A stretch of 64,000 bases of DNA from Ctena decussata (lineage: Eukaryota > Mollusca > Bivalvia > Lucinida > Lucinidae), in the NCBI GenBank assembly GCA_963989385.1, contig OZ022502.1:1543501-1607500 (forward strand), given 5' to 3'. The position numbers and the translations under genes were made by a program. Shown in pieces: positions 23,716 to 34,462 of the stretch (position 1 is its first letter; every line of letters begins with the position of its first letter). The notes under the pieces were generated by a model, which made no database searches, was not told the origin of the DNA, and saw only the letters and a list, made by a program, of their open reading frames with translations.

Positions 23716-23937
23716 GGGGCCGTATTCATAAAGCCACTTAAGTCGTTGCTATGCGGTTGCTAAGGCTAAATATCTATAAAGGAGATTCCCTACAACTATG
23801 AAATTTGGTCTGGAGGAACAGTCTTTTTAGACTGTTCCTCTATAGCAAATTTCGTAGTTGTAGGGAATCTCCTTCATAGAAATTCAGCCCTAGCAACAGC
23901 ATAGCAACCACTTAAGTCGTTTTATAAATACGGCCAC
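23716..23937. mobile_element. Palindromic MITE, 'GGCCGTATTCATAAAG' family
   Basis: Near-perfect foldback of ~220 bp with ends 'ggccgtattcataaagccac' and 'ttataaatacggcc'. Arms share 'cacttaagtcgttgctatg' and 'ggagattccctacaacta'. It abuts the end of MITE copy 9. Confidence 0.85.
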
Positions 23938-24328
23938 AGGGTATTAAAGTAAACCAAATGTAGCTATTTACTTCCAGCTATACAATTACCCGATTGACCT
24001 CGAGATAGTTGGAGTTGCCCCGCTTTGCATCGGAAAACAAAAGTCAAAACACCGATAATGTTCGGTGAGTTTTTTTGTGTGTGTGTGAAAATTCAAGCTT
24101 GTTTCGTGTTTGAAGTATTAAAAATTCTAATTCCTAAAAAAGTTGACTGTTCGGACTAAATGAGAAAGTTTTAAGGTGCAATTCCAAGATGAATTTTGGT
24201 GTTCCAACTGCTAGGGTGTTTGAACTAATAGAGAATTTACCGTAGTGATTTAATCAGTCTAACTTATGCAAAATAGATATCTGATTATTTCCAGGAACAC
24301 TGCTTGCGTAAGAGGACAAGATGGCCAC
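23938..24328. other. Spacer
   Basis: No feature beyond a short GT run near 24075. Confidence 0.3.
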
Positions 24329-24496
24329 AGTGCTCCAGATAGGAAGGATGTCAGGGATGATTTAGAGATGATTTTCCATATTTCTCCTTGAGATGTATGC
24401 TGTGACCCCTCGCTGAGCTGGTTCTTATTAGGAGTCACAACATGTTGACATTGAAAAATAAAAAAAAAATCATCTCAAATTATCCTGAGAAATGCA
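24329..24496. mobile_element. Foldback MITE, 'GAGACGGTTC' family, copy 10 (right end decayed)
   Basis: Left end 'agtgctccagataggaagg' and centre 'tgtgacccctcgctgagctg'. The right arm fades after 'aattatcctgagaa'. Confidence 0.65.
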
Positions 24497-25339
24497 CTTT
24501 AACAAGCTATTCAGAGTCTTGGCTGTGCAAGCTAAGGGTCTTAAGTTACCTTCATGACAACAGCTAAGACTATGATCTGACTGGGCTGATGCACAGACTA
24601 TTCTGAGTCTTCACTGGCACACGTACCATCTCATGTCACGGCTCAAATCAGTTTGTGAATCCATTGTCCAGCAAGAGCCTTTACTTTGTGCAAGATTCCT
24701 CAGGGTCCGTAGATGCTAAGTGCAAACATCCAAGAGTCTCACTAGACTCCACGGTTGTGCAGGCTGGTCTGAGCCTTTGTTGTTTGCATGTATTTTAAGC
24801 ACTTTCGTTCTGTGAAAATGGCCCCTGGACCTTGCTTAGCTGGGTGAGAAAACTAATGAGCTAACAGAACTGGATTTCTAGTGGAAAAGACAAAATTATC
24901 AAACCTTTCCATTTTCTGAAGTGCACCATTATATTTTGTTATTAAGCATTCAAAATCGGACATCAGTTAACAATATTGACATCACCATAGACATGGCCAA
25001 GCCATGACTAGGTAATGATACATGATATTACTTAATTTCCTTATGTAAATCCTCTGATGAAGATATACTAGCACTTATATTCATATACATTTGACAGCAC
25101 TTTCAAGCTTTAGTTTAACACCCAACACAAATAACAATCATAAATTTTAAAAGGCTATATTGAGCCTTTAGTCCAAATTTGCTGCATCAAATTTGCCACA
25201 TTATAATGCCCTGACATGATGAGGCATAATCTTGATAATAGCATAATTACTACCTAAACCAAGATAACCTTGACAAGCATACTACCTCATGGAGTTGCAA
25301 TAATGCATGATTACACATAAAACAATAATGATTCATGTT
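24497..25339. other. Spacer with fragments of the 'AACAAAGTGG' MITE family
   Basis: The segment 24510-24655 resembles the right half of that family ('ctgactgggctgatgcacag', 'gtctcatgtcacggctca' in part). The rest is unassigned. Confidence 0.4.
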
Positions 25340-25462
25340 TATGCAATATCTTTAGGCAGATGGGTACACCTTCCTGTTTGTCTGAAGGGAAATAACTCGG
25401 GACTTCATTTGCTTCCCTGCACTACATAGCCCTTCTAAAATGGTGTCTACTGTCTGAGGAAA

Positions 25463-25677
25463 CATAGTTCTAGATAAAGGGGAGCATTTGATGATATTTT
25501 AGGGATAACTTTTCTTACTTTTTACTGAAACTAAGCTGTGAGTCCTCATCTGAACCGTCTCACAGATTTGGACTCACAGAGACGGTTCAGATGAGGGGTC
25601 ACAACATATGTTTTTATGCATAATTAACAAAAATTATTCCTAATTATCCTGAAATACTCCCTCTTTTTGGATGCTCT
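25463..25677. mobile_element. Foldback MITE, 'GAGACGGTTC' family, copy 11
   Basis: Left end 'agttctagataaagggg' and right end 'ccctctttttggatgctct'. An extra 'cagatttggactca' sits in the loop. It interrupts the dispersed repeat that otherwise runs 25340-25775. Confidence 0.8.
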
Positions 25678-25788
25678 GGGAGCTATTTATTTGAGCTGAC
25701 CCCAACAGAGAAGGGAGGCAAAAATGAAAAGACAGAGTTGTTTCCCATAAAAATGTAGCCATTCGCCTTAACAGCTCCATATGATAAA

Positions 25789-27304
25789 TCAAGAGGGCCA
25801 AGAGGCCCTGAATCGCTCACCTGACCAAAAAGGTTAAAGGTCAAACAAGGGTCATCATTTAACAAACCTGATAGTTTGCAACCACTTCCAAATGGTTTTG
25901 AAGAAGATTTTTGAATATTTTCTATGTATTGCTATGGTTCAAACCCTGGACCCCCTGGGGCAGGGCCATTTTGGACCCTGTGGCCATCATTTGAATAATT
26001 TTGGTAAAGGACCACTAGGCATACTAAATTTCAAGCATCTGAGCCAAGTGGTTCTGAAGAAGAAGATTTTTAAATATTTTTCTATGGTTCAAACCCAGGA
26101 CCCCCTTGGGTTGGGCCATTTTAGACCCTGGGGCCATCATTTGAACAAACTTGGTAAAAGACTACTAGGCAAAGCTACATACCAAATTTCAAGCATCTGA
26201 GCCTTGCGGTTCTGAAGAAGAAGATTTTTTTTAAATTTTTCTATGTATTTCTATGGTTCAAACCTGGGACTCCCTGCCCCGGGGCCATTTTGGACCCTGG
26301 GGCCACCATTTGAACAAACTTGGTAGAGGGCCACTAGGCAATGTAACATACCTAATTTCAAGTATCTGAGGCAACCAGTTCTGGTGAAGAACATTTTTAA
26401 GTATTTTTTAGTTTCGAATCAAAGAACCCCTGCCCCAGGGCCATTTTGGACCCTGGGGCCACCATTTGAACAAATTTGGTAGAGGACAACTAGACAATGC
26501 TACATACCAAATTTCAAGCAGCTGAGCCTTGCGGTTCTGAAGAAGAAGATTTTTAAGTATTTTTTAGTTCCGAAACCCAAGACCCCCTGCCCCAGGGCCA
26601 ATTTGGACCCTGGGGCCACCATTTAAACAAACTTGGTAGAGGACCACTAGGCAATGTTCCAAACCAAATTTCAAGCATCTGAGCCAAGCAGTTCTGGAGA
26701 AGAAGATTTTTAAGTATTTTTAAGTTTCGAACCCAAGACCCCCTGCCCCAGGGCCATTTTGGACCCTGGGGCCACCATTTGAACAAACTTGGTAGAGGAC
26801 CACTAGACAATGCTACATACCAAATTTCAAGCCTCTGAGCCAAGCAGTTCTGGAGAAGAAGATTTGTAAGTATCTTTTAGTTTCAAACCCAAGACCCCTG
26901 CCCCAGGGCCATTTTGGACCCTGTGGCCACCATTTGAACAAACTTGGTAGAGGACCACTAGGCAATGTTACATACCAAGTTTCAAGCATCTGAGCCAAGC
27001 AGTTCTGGAGAAGAAGATTTTTAAGTATTTTTTAGTTTCGAACCCAAGACCCCCCGCCCCAGGGCCATTTTGGACCCTGGGGCCACCATTTGAACAAACT
27101 TGGTAGAGGACCACTAGACAATGCTTGATACCAAATTTCAAGCCTCTGAGCCAAGCAGTTCTGGAGAAGAAGATTTTTAAGTATCTTTTAGTTTCAAACC
27201 CAAGACCCCTGCCCCAGGGCCATTTTGGACCCTGTGGCCACCATTTGAACAAACTTGGTAGAGGACCACTAGGCAATGTTACATACCAAGTTTCAAGCAT
27301 CTGA

Positions 27305-27335
<31 letters not shown>

Positions 27336-27600
27336 GTATTTTTTAGTTTCGAACCCAAGACCCCCTGCCCCAGGACCATTTTGGACCCTGGGGCAACCAT
27401 TTGAACAAACTTGGTAGAGGACCACTAGGCAATGCTTCATACCAAATATCAAAGCCCTAGGCCTAGCGGTTTCAGAGAAGATGTCATTTAAAGCAAATTG
27501 TTGACGACGCACGACGGACGACGCACGACGGACGACGCACGACGGACACTGGGTGATCACAATAGCTCATCCTGAGCCTATGGCTCAGGTGAGCTAAAAA
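25789..27600 (-). mobile_element. Tandem-repeat cassette C (~11 units of ~155 bp)
   Basis: Read on minus, the left end is TTTTTAGCTCACCTGAGCC near 27600, followed by a GTCGTGCGTCGTCC-rich run (27505-27545). The core units contain 'ccagggccattttggaccct' and 'gaccactaggcaatg'. The right end near 25789-25820 is CAGGTGAGCGATTCAGGGCC, then a hairpin GGCCTCTTGGCCCTCTTG. The open frames of 60-113 codons inside are periodic products of the repeat and not genes. Confidence 0.78.
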
Positions 27601-28329
27601 GAACTGCACATAAACCATGGCAAAATCATTTTACATGATTATTTATCGTACAGTCAACAGTCTCAGAAAAGACGGCCTTCAGAGTGACCATTCATATGCC
27701 CATGGTGCTGATGGTAGAGTTTCCACGTAACAGTGCTAAATCAGACTGCATTAATTCGGACATCCCCCAGGTTGGTTTCAGTTTAGAGATGTATGGTTTT
27801 TGGTTTGGTTTTCAGGGAAAGATTCACATATCAACTTAACCCAAACAAATGACAAAGGACTTGACATTAAACTTACAGTGCACAAGTTACCATTTTTCAG
27901 CAAAAAAAATAGCACACTAAGTCTTGCTGTTATGTTTCATAGAAGACATAACGAATCCTTCACTAGTAAATGACTTTAGGTTAAGGCTGCTTTGAACAAC
28001 TGGACTTGTATAGCTTGAAAATTTACACGTATTGAAATCCAAATAATATATTATTATGCACTATTTGTTAGCTCCAACAAAATCTTAAGAGCAGTTTCAA
28101 CTGTAAAAATCTACCAACTTTTAGTTTAAGCATATTTTATTGCTATAAGTGACAAGCAATGGGGTTGGGCCACAAGTTCTACCAACTTTTAATGCTCCTT
28201 TGTTTAAAGTGCTAACAATATTCTGGTTAGCTCTGACACTCACTCTTTATTTAAAGTTCACTGAATAGTGCAATCACTTGTCTTTGTTTTTAAATCATCT
28301 TAAACTCTATAAAGTGATCACAAAACCAG
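27601..28329. other. Spacer downstream of SOD2
   Basis: AT-rich and unassigned. Confidence 0.35.
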
Positions 28330-28555
28330 CCCCAACACAACAAAACCAACAAAGTGGCATGTGTGCCCAACAAAGACTGAGATCAGACTGGGCATCTGCC
28401 CAGTCTGATCAGAGTCTTTGCTGTGCACATAGAGCTAGCTTTGTCCCTTAGCTACCCTTTTGAGAAGCTTTTGATCAGACTGGGAAAATGCCCAAGCTGA
28501 TCTTAGTCTCTGCATGGCACAATGCCACTTTGTTGGTTTAGTCACGTCGCTGCTC
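28330..28555. mobile_element. Foldback MITE, 'AACAAAGTGG' family, in the presumed SOD2 3' UTR
   Basis: Ends 'cacaacaaaaccaacaaag' and 'ctttgttggtttagtcacg', with internal inverted 'gatcagactgggc' arms. Its right boundary lies about 11 bp beyond the SOD2 stop codon (28567), so the SOD2 3' UTR must begin with this element. Confidence 0.8.
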
Positions 28556-28566
28556 AAATTATTTTT

Positions 28567-28718
28567 CTACATCTTCATGCGAGCATCAGCAAGTCTGCTG
28601 GCTACGTCCTCCCAATTGGCAACGTCAAAGATAGCTTTCACATAGTCCGCCCTCACGTTCTTGTACTGCAGATAGTAGGCGTGTTCCCAAACATCAATAC
28701 CAAACAGTGGAACAAGAC
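28567..28718 (-). CDS. SOD2: SOD2 last coding exon
   Basis: The acceptor is tgtacag at 28719-28725 and translation starts [20 protein letters not shown]. The D and H of DVWEH are the third and fourth manganese ligands of the iron/manganese superoxide dismutase family. The exon ends ...DARMKM with TAG at 28567-28569. The phase (GT completing a split glycine codon) matches the previous exon. The C-terminus is similar in length to other animal proteins of the family. No polyadenylation signal can be placed with confidence, because a MITE follows. Confidence 0.95.
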
Positions 28719-31700
28719 CTGTACATGATACAGAGGTCATACAATCAGTGGGGTAAACTGGATATTTTAGGGAATTCTCCATATTTCTGAATAAAAACAC
28801 AAGTCAACATCCCTCATTAGAACCATCTCACCTAGACAGTTTTGACAGAGGTCACAACGTTCATGTTTTTGTTGAGAAATATGAAAAATTATCTGAGAAT
28901 TATCCTCAGAGCTCCACCTTATCTGGAGCTCTGATGTAATAAAGAATCTCAGTTTAGTGACAAAAATATCCTTGGCTACACCTTCATGTTTTTCTACCAT
29001 TTTTACAAAGGGAAACAACATATATGACTTCCTCTTTGCTTCAATGGATGACAAATCCCTACCAAAATGGGGTCTACTATTAAAAGTATGAATCTGCTCC
29101 TAGGGAGCAAGTTCTTTCCTTGAAGAGGTGACCCCCATTGAGAAAGGGGGAGGGGGCACAAATGAAGTGAGCAAATTTGCTTCCCTTGAGTGTGCACCTA
29201 TGGTTGCTCCAACAGGAGCAATGAATGTAAGTTTATGTTCAAACTGAATAATCTCCCTTGACCAGTATATGTTATGGAAATTATATAGAACTAGTGCAAA
29301 GGGAAGCAATTCGCCTTCCTAAACTACTCATATCAATTCCCAACACTGGTTTCCTCTGTTTACAAAATAATTCATCTTTCCGACACCTCCTCTACTTAAA
29401 ACAGGTATACATCCCTTCCTTAACTAAGGTAAAATCACAGGCTTATTGTAGGGCATTCAAAACGTGCAATTTTGTTTGCAGGACTATGTCTAATGCTAAG
29501 TTGTCATTGCCTTGGTCAGTTATACACTATCAAGTGACTTTTGAGTGGCATTTTATGTGTAGCTCAGAATGAGGATTACTTGTTAAGGGAGATAACCCAT
29601 ATACAAGTACATGAGATAACTCATGTACTGGAACAAAAATTCAAATGAATGTGATGTCTCCCCTGCCTGCCATTTTTAACAAAATAGAGCTAATCCTGAA
29701 AAACTCTTGCAAAGGTTACATCCCTGATGCCACCTAAAAGGTAATACTAGTGGAAGAAGAGGGGTATGCTCTGCCTAGATACAGTGATGGGCTTCTAATC
29801 CCTATGAGAAACCATTACTTTATAAGAGAACAGGGCCTGGTTGTTCAAAACTAACGGCGTCGTTAGTTAATGTCTCGTTAACATTCCGAACATTAATATT
29901 TCAAAAACGCCAATATTTTTTGTTAAAAAAATGAGTGAAGCTTTTGCACTGCTAAAGCTTCTCACATTTTTTTCAAAAAAAAAAAAAAAAATACCACTGT
30001 GTTTGGTTATGAAATCATATAACACTTAATAAATTGACCTGTTAACGAGCTCATTAAACTTACGATGCTTTAAACAACTGGTCCCAAGACTAACAGAAGT
30101 TATCTACCTACCTGTTGTTGGCTCGAGTGGATCTTGATTGGCACATGTAACAATCTTCAGTCTTCCATTGACTGGGTTTAACCCTAACCAACCCCACCCA
30201 GAACCTTGAATAGCTATTGTAATAGATGATAACTCCTGTTTAAAATTATCAAAAGATCTGAAATTGTCTTTAATGCAATCCAACAGATCTCCTTTTGGCG
30301 GGCCGCCTCCTTGAGGGCTCAAGTTTTGCCAGAAAATAGAGTGGTTAATATGGCCACCACCGTTGAACCTGAGGGCAGGCTGTAAGGCTATGATCTGCGA
30401 AACATTTTCTGAAACAAGCCAAAAAAGTTACACTTACATACAGTCAACTCTCACTATCTCGAAGTCGAAGTTTATCTCAAACTACTGATATCTCAATGCA
30501 AATTTTCTGGTCCCAGAAAATTTACTTTGAGATAATAGTAGTTTGAGATAACCTGAGTTGAACTGTAAAGAAATTTAGGAAATGTGTCCAAACTATATTC
30601 TCTGATATAAGATGGTAATTTGAGATATTAGTGTTTGAAATATTGAGTCAACCTTATAAGCATCATTTCAAGCATGGCAAAATTATATAAATATGCTTTT
30701 AAACCAACAAAACTGAATGCAACATTGCAATACAAGCAATACAACTAGTTTGGCAGTCAATCATGAATATCTTGTTCTTTGAGCTCTAAAAACATATTTC
30801 CAACACCAATGTCCTCTGACGTCTTTTCAGAGTTTTATTTATATGGGTACACCGCCATGGTTTTCGACAATTTACAAGGGGAAACGAGACTTCCTGTTCA
30901 CTTTTCTGCATGACACAGCCCTTGTAAAAGGGGCCTACTCATAAAGGATAGAATTTGAGCAGCGACACAACAAAACCAACAAAGTGGCATGTGTGTCCAG
31001 TGAAGACTCAGATTAGCTTGGGCATCCACGCAGTGTGATCAGACTTCGCTGTCCACATGGAACTAGCCCAGACCCTTAGCTACCCTTTAAGTGCTCAATG
31101 AAGAATGATCATACTGGGTGTATGAAGAAATGTAATTAAGTGAAACTAAGCATAAAACTAAAAGAATCACAATGTCTAAAGCATATAACAATTGACCATG
31201 ACACAACAAAACCAACAAACTGGCATATGCTCCCCAGCAAAGCCTAAGATCAGCCTGGTCACTAGTAGTCAGCCCCAAATCTGATCAGCGTCTTTGCTGT
31301 GCCCTTAAACGGTAGCTCAGGGTCTAAGTTAGCTCCATGTGGACAGCAAAGACTGATCAGACTGGGTGGATGCCCAGGATGACCTGTGTCTTTGCTGGGC
31401 GTACATGCCACTTTGTAAGGTTTTGACTTGTTGCAGTTCATATTATGTCTGACATTAGGATTTGCATTATTTAAAATAAATTATCTCTAATTATTTAAAT
31501 GTTCCTTCTTATCTGGAGCCCTGAGTCCCCAAGTTACTTACTGCTTTGGATTGCTTCAGCGAGTTTTTCCTCTGTAGCATTGAGATTATTGATGTAAGTG
31601 GCATGATGTTTCTGGTGATGCAGCTGCATTATCTCCCCTGAGATGACTGGTTCCAGGGCATGATAATCATATGGCAGATCTGGCAGGGTATGTTTTAGCC

Positions 31701-33225
31701 GGGAACCAATGGCACCCACTGCTCCTACCTTTGATAAACACCTGTAGATTATTATAGCAAATAAATTATCATATACATGTTATATATAAATACTATCTTC
31801 TGAACAAAATTCTCATAATTACCATAATAAAAATTCTAGGAACTTTGACTCAGATGATCGACACATGAGTGCATAATGGAACTGACCAAGTCCTAGAGCT
31901 AGTCATGCGACTCCTGACGTTGCGTTCCGCTCCGCTACATAGTCATGCGACTCCTGACGTTGCGTTCCGCTCCGCTACACTGTGAAGTAGCGGTAGTGTA
32001 ACGGTAGCGGATTCTAAGGCCCTGTGTTGTAGGTCTAGTCCTAGAGCCAACAGTGAGTTCTCTGATTATCCTGTATACATGAGAAGGATGATCAGATTAT
32101 CACATGACCAAATTGCCACATTGTTGGAAGTCACATGATGTGGCTCAATTTTTGCTTTTAAGCCTTTACTGAACAAGCTAAACTTATTTTAACTCTACCA
32201 TCAGTGCTTTGACATATAGCTGTGATGTGACTTTATGGGCCCCAGCTTACTGGGTCACCCATCTAAGGGTCTGTTGCTTAGTTTGCAACAAATGTGTACC
32301 ACAGTGGCACTGTTTATCATGTTCCATGAAAATATGCTTGAACATGGAGGTGCCAGTAGTGGTATTTATGCACTTTCATTTTTTCATTATCTTAAATATA
32401 CTTTAACTTAAAACTTCACATAAAACTTTCACATAAAAATTCTTAGACTGTGACCTTAACCTATCTATCATGTCCAGGGGTGGAGATGGTGCTGAATAAA
32501 AACTCAGACCAATATCTATCATTATACTACAAATCAATAAAAGGGTTTAAAAAACTATGAGATCTTAAAAGCTTTGACTTAATACTTAAACATGAAATTT
32601 TCATTTCAAGTCCATGACCTTGACCTATAGGTTATAAACAGGGGTGGGGATGGTGCTGAATAAAATTTCGGACCAATATCTACTATCATGCCAAAAATAA
32701 TTCAGATCGATCAAAGGGTTTAGAAACTATGAGATTTTAAAAACTTTTATGTAAACTTTAATTTTTTGCAAATGCCAATGCAAATGCCAGGGGTAGTGCA
32801 ATATTTAGCTCTTCTTGTACATTTGCACAGGCAAGCTAAAAAGTCTGTACTAAAATGTCTATAAATAAAAATGTGCATCTGACTGCACGTTGTCTAATAA
32901 ATTGACTTAAACTGATTTCATTTTTTAAAGGGCTCCAGGTATTTCAGAAAATGACAAAATGAAAAGGAAAAACGATACTCGGAGTGCAGTTTCATCAGGT
33001 CTAGGATAGCCGTAAATTTACAGACAGTCTGCAAATTTAAAGACTGTTTTTAAATTTATAGATATCTTAGTCTGTAAATTTACAGACTTGCATAAAATAT
33101 TTGCTGAGAATAAATCGTCTGAAAAATCCGCAATCTCTGGCTTACCTGTCTGTTTTCATCACATTATGGTGGACGTTTTGCAGAAGATTGCATACATTTA
33201 CTTTCGTGCTTTCTTCTTTTATCAT
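28567..33225 (-). CDS. SOD2: Mitochondrial-type manganese superoxide dismutase (whole gene span, exon 1 tentative)
   Basis: The enzyme converts superoxide to hydrogen peroxide and oxygen, normally in the mitochondrial matrix. Secure exons are 31542-31741, 30112-30408 and 28567-28718 (200, 297 and 152 nt) with consensus donors (gtaagt, gtaggt) and pyrimidine-preceded AG acceptors. Adding the tentative exon 33146-33159 gives 663 nt, that is 220 residues plus stop, close to animal MnSODs. All metal ligands are present: H in [10 protein letters not shown] in NHSIFW, D and H in [10 protein letters not shown]. The gateway Tyr of HHATYINN and the active-site Gln of CANQDPL are also present. Introns hold at least five MITEs. 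No frameshift or stop occurs in the three secure exons, so the gene looks functional. Confidence 0.9.
28752..28933. mobile_element. Foldback MITE, 'GAGACGGTTC' family, copy 12, in SOD2 intron 3
   Basis: Right end 'caccttatctggagctct' with an eroded centre ('ccatctcacctagacagttt'). It begins about 33 bp from the last-exon acceptor. Confidence 0.7.
28935..29225. repeat. Dispersed repeat with 'GGGGTCTACT' landmark, in SOD2 intron 3
   Basis: Shares 'tggggtctactattaaaag', 'gagaaagggggag' and 'aaatttgcttcccttgag' with 21015-21345 and 25340-25775. Confidence 0.55.
29226..29832. other. Unassigned part of SOD2 intron 3
   Basis: A 104-codon plus-strand frame (29258-29572) has no recognisable domain and I do not call it a gene. 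Confidence 0.35.
29833..30085. mobile_element. Intact 'GGGCCTGGTTGTTC' MITE, in SOD2 intron 3
   Basis: 253 bp. Ends GGGCCTGGTTGTTCAAA and TTTAAACAACTGGTCCC, folding around 'gaagctttTGCACTGCTaaagcttc'. It ends 26 bp from the donor of the preceding exon. Confidence 0.82.
30112..30408 (-). CDS. SOD2: SOD2 middle coding exon
   Basis: The acceptor is ttgtttcag (30409-30417). Translation after the split codon runs [20 protein letters not shown] and continues with [15 protein letters not shown]. It ends GWGWLGLN...[11 protein letters not shown] plus G and the donor gtaggt. It carries the second histidine ligand (NHSIFW), the QGSGWGWLG block and the NQDPL glutamine that distinguish manganese-type enzymes. 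A start placed at SPQGGG would be wrong: 86 upstream bases in the same frame are clearly conserved. Confidence 0.95.
30441..30565. mobile_element. Tc1/mariner-type MITE in SOD2 intron 2
   Basis: 125 bp with ends CAGTCAACTCTCACTATCTC and GAGTTGAACTG, flanked by TA on both sides (30439-30440 and 30566-30567). The arms contain 'agtttatctcaaactact' and its inverse. A TA duplication fits Tc1/mariner. Confidence 0.75.
30957..31110. mobile_element. 'AACAAAGTGG' MITE, truncated, in SOD2 intron 2
   Basis: It begins 'gagcagcgacacaacaaaac' and covers the left half only. Confidence 0.65.
31196..31441. mobile_element. 'AACAAAGTGG' MITE, full, in SOD2 intron 2
   Basis: Ends 'gacacaacaaaaccaacaaa' and 'ccactttgtaaggttttgac', with internal 'gactgatcagactgggtgg'. 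Confidence 0.7.
31468..31523. mobile_element. Half copy of 'GAGACGGTTC' MITE near the SOD2 exon 2 donor
   Basis: Only the right arm remains ('aattatctctaattattt' to 'ccttcttatctggagccct'). It ends 18 bp from the exon. Confidence 0.65.
31542..31741 (-). CDS. SOD2: SOD2 second coding exon
   Basis: The acceptor is ctacag at 31742-31747. Reading from the split codon gives [20 protein letters not shown], the end of the presequence and start of the mature enzyme ([11 protein letters not shown]). It continues [19 protein letters not shown], with the first histidine ligand and gateway Tyr. It ends EAIQS plus A and the donor gtaagt. A start at the internal GTG (31719) would be an artefact; the true start must lie in an upstream exon. 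Confidence 0.95.
31885..32055. repeat. Tandem 40-bp duplication plus tRNA-like remnant
   Basis: 'tagtcatgcgactcctgacg' and the following 20 bases occur twice in direct repeat (31901-31940 and 31941-31980). The adjacent 'gtagcggtagtgtaacggta' and 'ggtctagtcc' look like decayed A and B boxes, and 'gtagcgga' pairs with part of the duplicated unit. It is possibly a SINE relic. Confidence 0.5.
32056..32994. other. SOD2 intron 1 interior, no gene
   Basis: Two ~190-bp near repeats ('accttgacctat...ggggtgg(a/g)gatggtgctgaa', near 32450 and 32625) are visible. A cassette right-end relic 'agctcttcttgtacatttgc' with partner 'gcaagct' lies at 32808-32840. Confidence 0.45.
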
Positions 33226-33767
33226 AAAACTGAAATTTAATCTAAACTAGACACAGTGCTTTCCCTTTGACCGCAAAATCAGTCTAAAGGAACTAATATT
33301 AGCGGTTTTGGGGCGTTTCGTACCAAAGGCAATTCGTCCAATGGTAAGTGATACCCAATATGCCATAGGCACATTTCAATGTCTGAGGTCAAAATGGCGA
33401 TGCTTTACACAACTGGCAGTCTTGATTTAGCAGTAGAATAATAATTTGCACTATCTAAATCATTTTTAACAGACTCTGTTTGAACAGAACGGCATAGAAT
33501 ACTACATTTAAAGAAACGCTTAAACTTTGAAGATGTGTCGTTAGCAGGAGCAATATGATCATCGTCTGCATTCATGCTTTTCATGTTACTTCACTCAAAT
33601 TACATTCCACATCACAGATATTGAAATGCGGTTTTTAATGTTAAGCACCCTTTTCCACAATGCATGTGCCCAAATCTTTAAATTTAAAGACTAAAATGTC
33701 TGTAAATTTAAAGACAGTCTGTAAATTTACAGACTGTCTTTAAAATTTATGGCTATCCTAGACCTGT
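32995..33767. mobile_element. Inverted-repeat element with 'GTCTGTAAATTTACAGAC' subterminal repeats
   Basis: The left end CAGGTCTAGGATAGCCGTAA is matched by the inverse, ending ATGGCTATCCTAGACCTG, at the right. Multiple 'gtctgtaaattt(a/t)(c/a)agac' repeats lie in both subterminal regions (about 33020-33095 and 33680-33745). No transposase is visible. The tentative SOD2 exon 1 lies inside it, unless the two ends are separate insertions flanking host DNA. Confidence 0.65.
33146..33225 (-). CDS. SOD2: Tentative SOD2 first coding exon
   Basis: A consensus donor (ACAG-gtaag) at 33146 follows a reading phase that fits exon 2: AG plus G forms an arginine codon. From the ATG at 33159 the leader would read [20 protein letters not shown], short and basic as mitochondrial presequences usually are. 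A longer in-frame start exists at 33225. Against it: the segment lies between inverted repeats of a transposable element, and a 14-nt coding exon is easy to find by chance. Confidence 0.35.
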
Positions 33768-34153
33768 TCATTGCTCTATGCCCAGATGCCAATGGTGCAC
33801 AATGGCCTGCATCCCCAATTTTCAAGTGGGATTGCAACAAGTATCTATCAGTACTGCAACACTCCTTGCATGCTAAGATTCAGTGTAAAAATATTTTTTA
33901 CCCATTCAGTATACGAGAACTTGATGACAACATTGTTACAAATAACAAGATGAAGTTTTGTTTGTCCAAAAATCTGGATATCCTTGACCTCCAAGTCTAC
34001 TTTCAAGCGCTTGACAGCCTTCGACTTTTGCAAGCGTTCCGGGTCACAAAGATTGCTCCGGATATTCCCGGTGATTCCCGACATTAGTCGGGTTATAGAT
34101 TTTATACTTTTCGTAAGTTTACATGTTCGCTCCAAGTGATTTCGAACTTCTTA
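33768..34153. other. Region with opposing open frames, no call
   Basis: Overlapping frames on both strands (33749-34087 plus, 33848-34135 minus) exist, but neither shows a domain I recognise. This could include the true upstream SOD2 sequence. Confidence 0.35.
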
Positions 34154-34329
34154 ATTAGAGTGAGTGGCTGCAGATTCGTACAGTTTTACTGTAGTTTTCT
34201 TACACTTGAGAGTTACCGTTTTATATGTCAGCGTCAACCTAATACACATTTCTTGTTTATTTTGAAAAGTTAAAATTAGATCCTGCTTTGGTACCCGGCT
34301 CGGGGGCTATTAACACTGTTTTTCAATAG

Positions 34330-34462
34330 GTAGTGACTATCGGCACGACCGTCTTGCGGATAAGAATCCTTATCGGCACGACGGTCTTGCCGATAACAAT
34401 TCTTATCCGCAAGACGGTCGTGCCGATAAGAATCCTTATCCGCACGACGGTGGTCAGATAAT
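34330..34462. repeat. Palindromic array of TTATC-sGCACGACsGTC units
   Basis: Four to five ~32-bp units alternate 'gataagaatccttatc' with 'gcacgacggtcttgcc', so the whole array is self-complementary and much more GC-rich than its surroundings. Confidence 0.85.

Noticed and set aside
25892..27560. Repeated frames with 'SGPLPSLFKWWPQGPKWPWG' as a possible repeat protein
   Set aside because: The periodicity follows the ~155-bp DNA repeat of cassette C, frames break at unit boundaries, and the array has mobile-element ends.
31534..31719. SOD2 as a short single-exon protein starting at the GTG of 'GAIGSRL'
   Set aside because: The codon is GTG (Val), not a start; acceptor and donor sites show this is an internal exon of a spliced gene.
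33749..34135. Opposing 112- and 95-codon frames
   Set aside because: They overlap on opposite strands with no recognised motif. One could be real, but nothing supports a choice.
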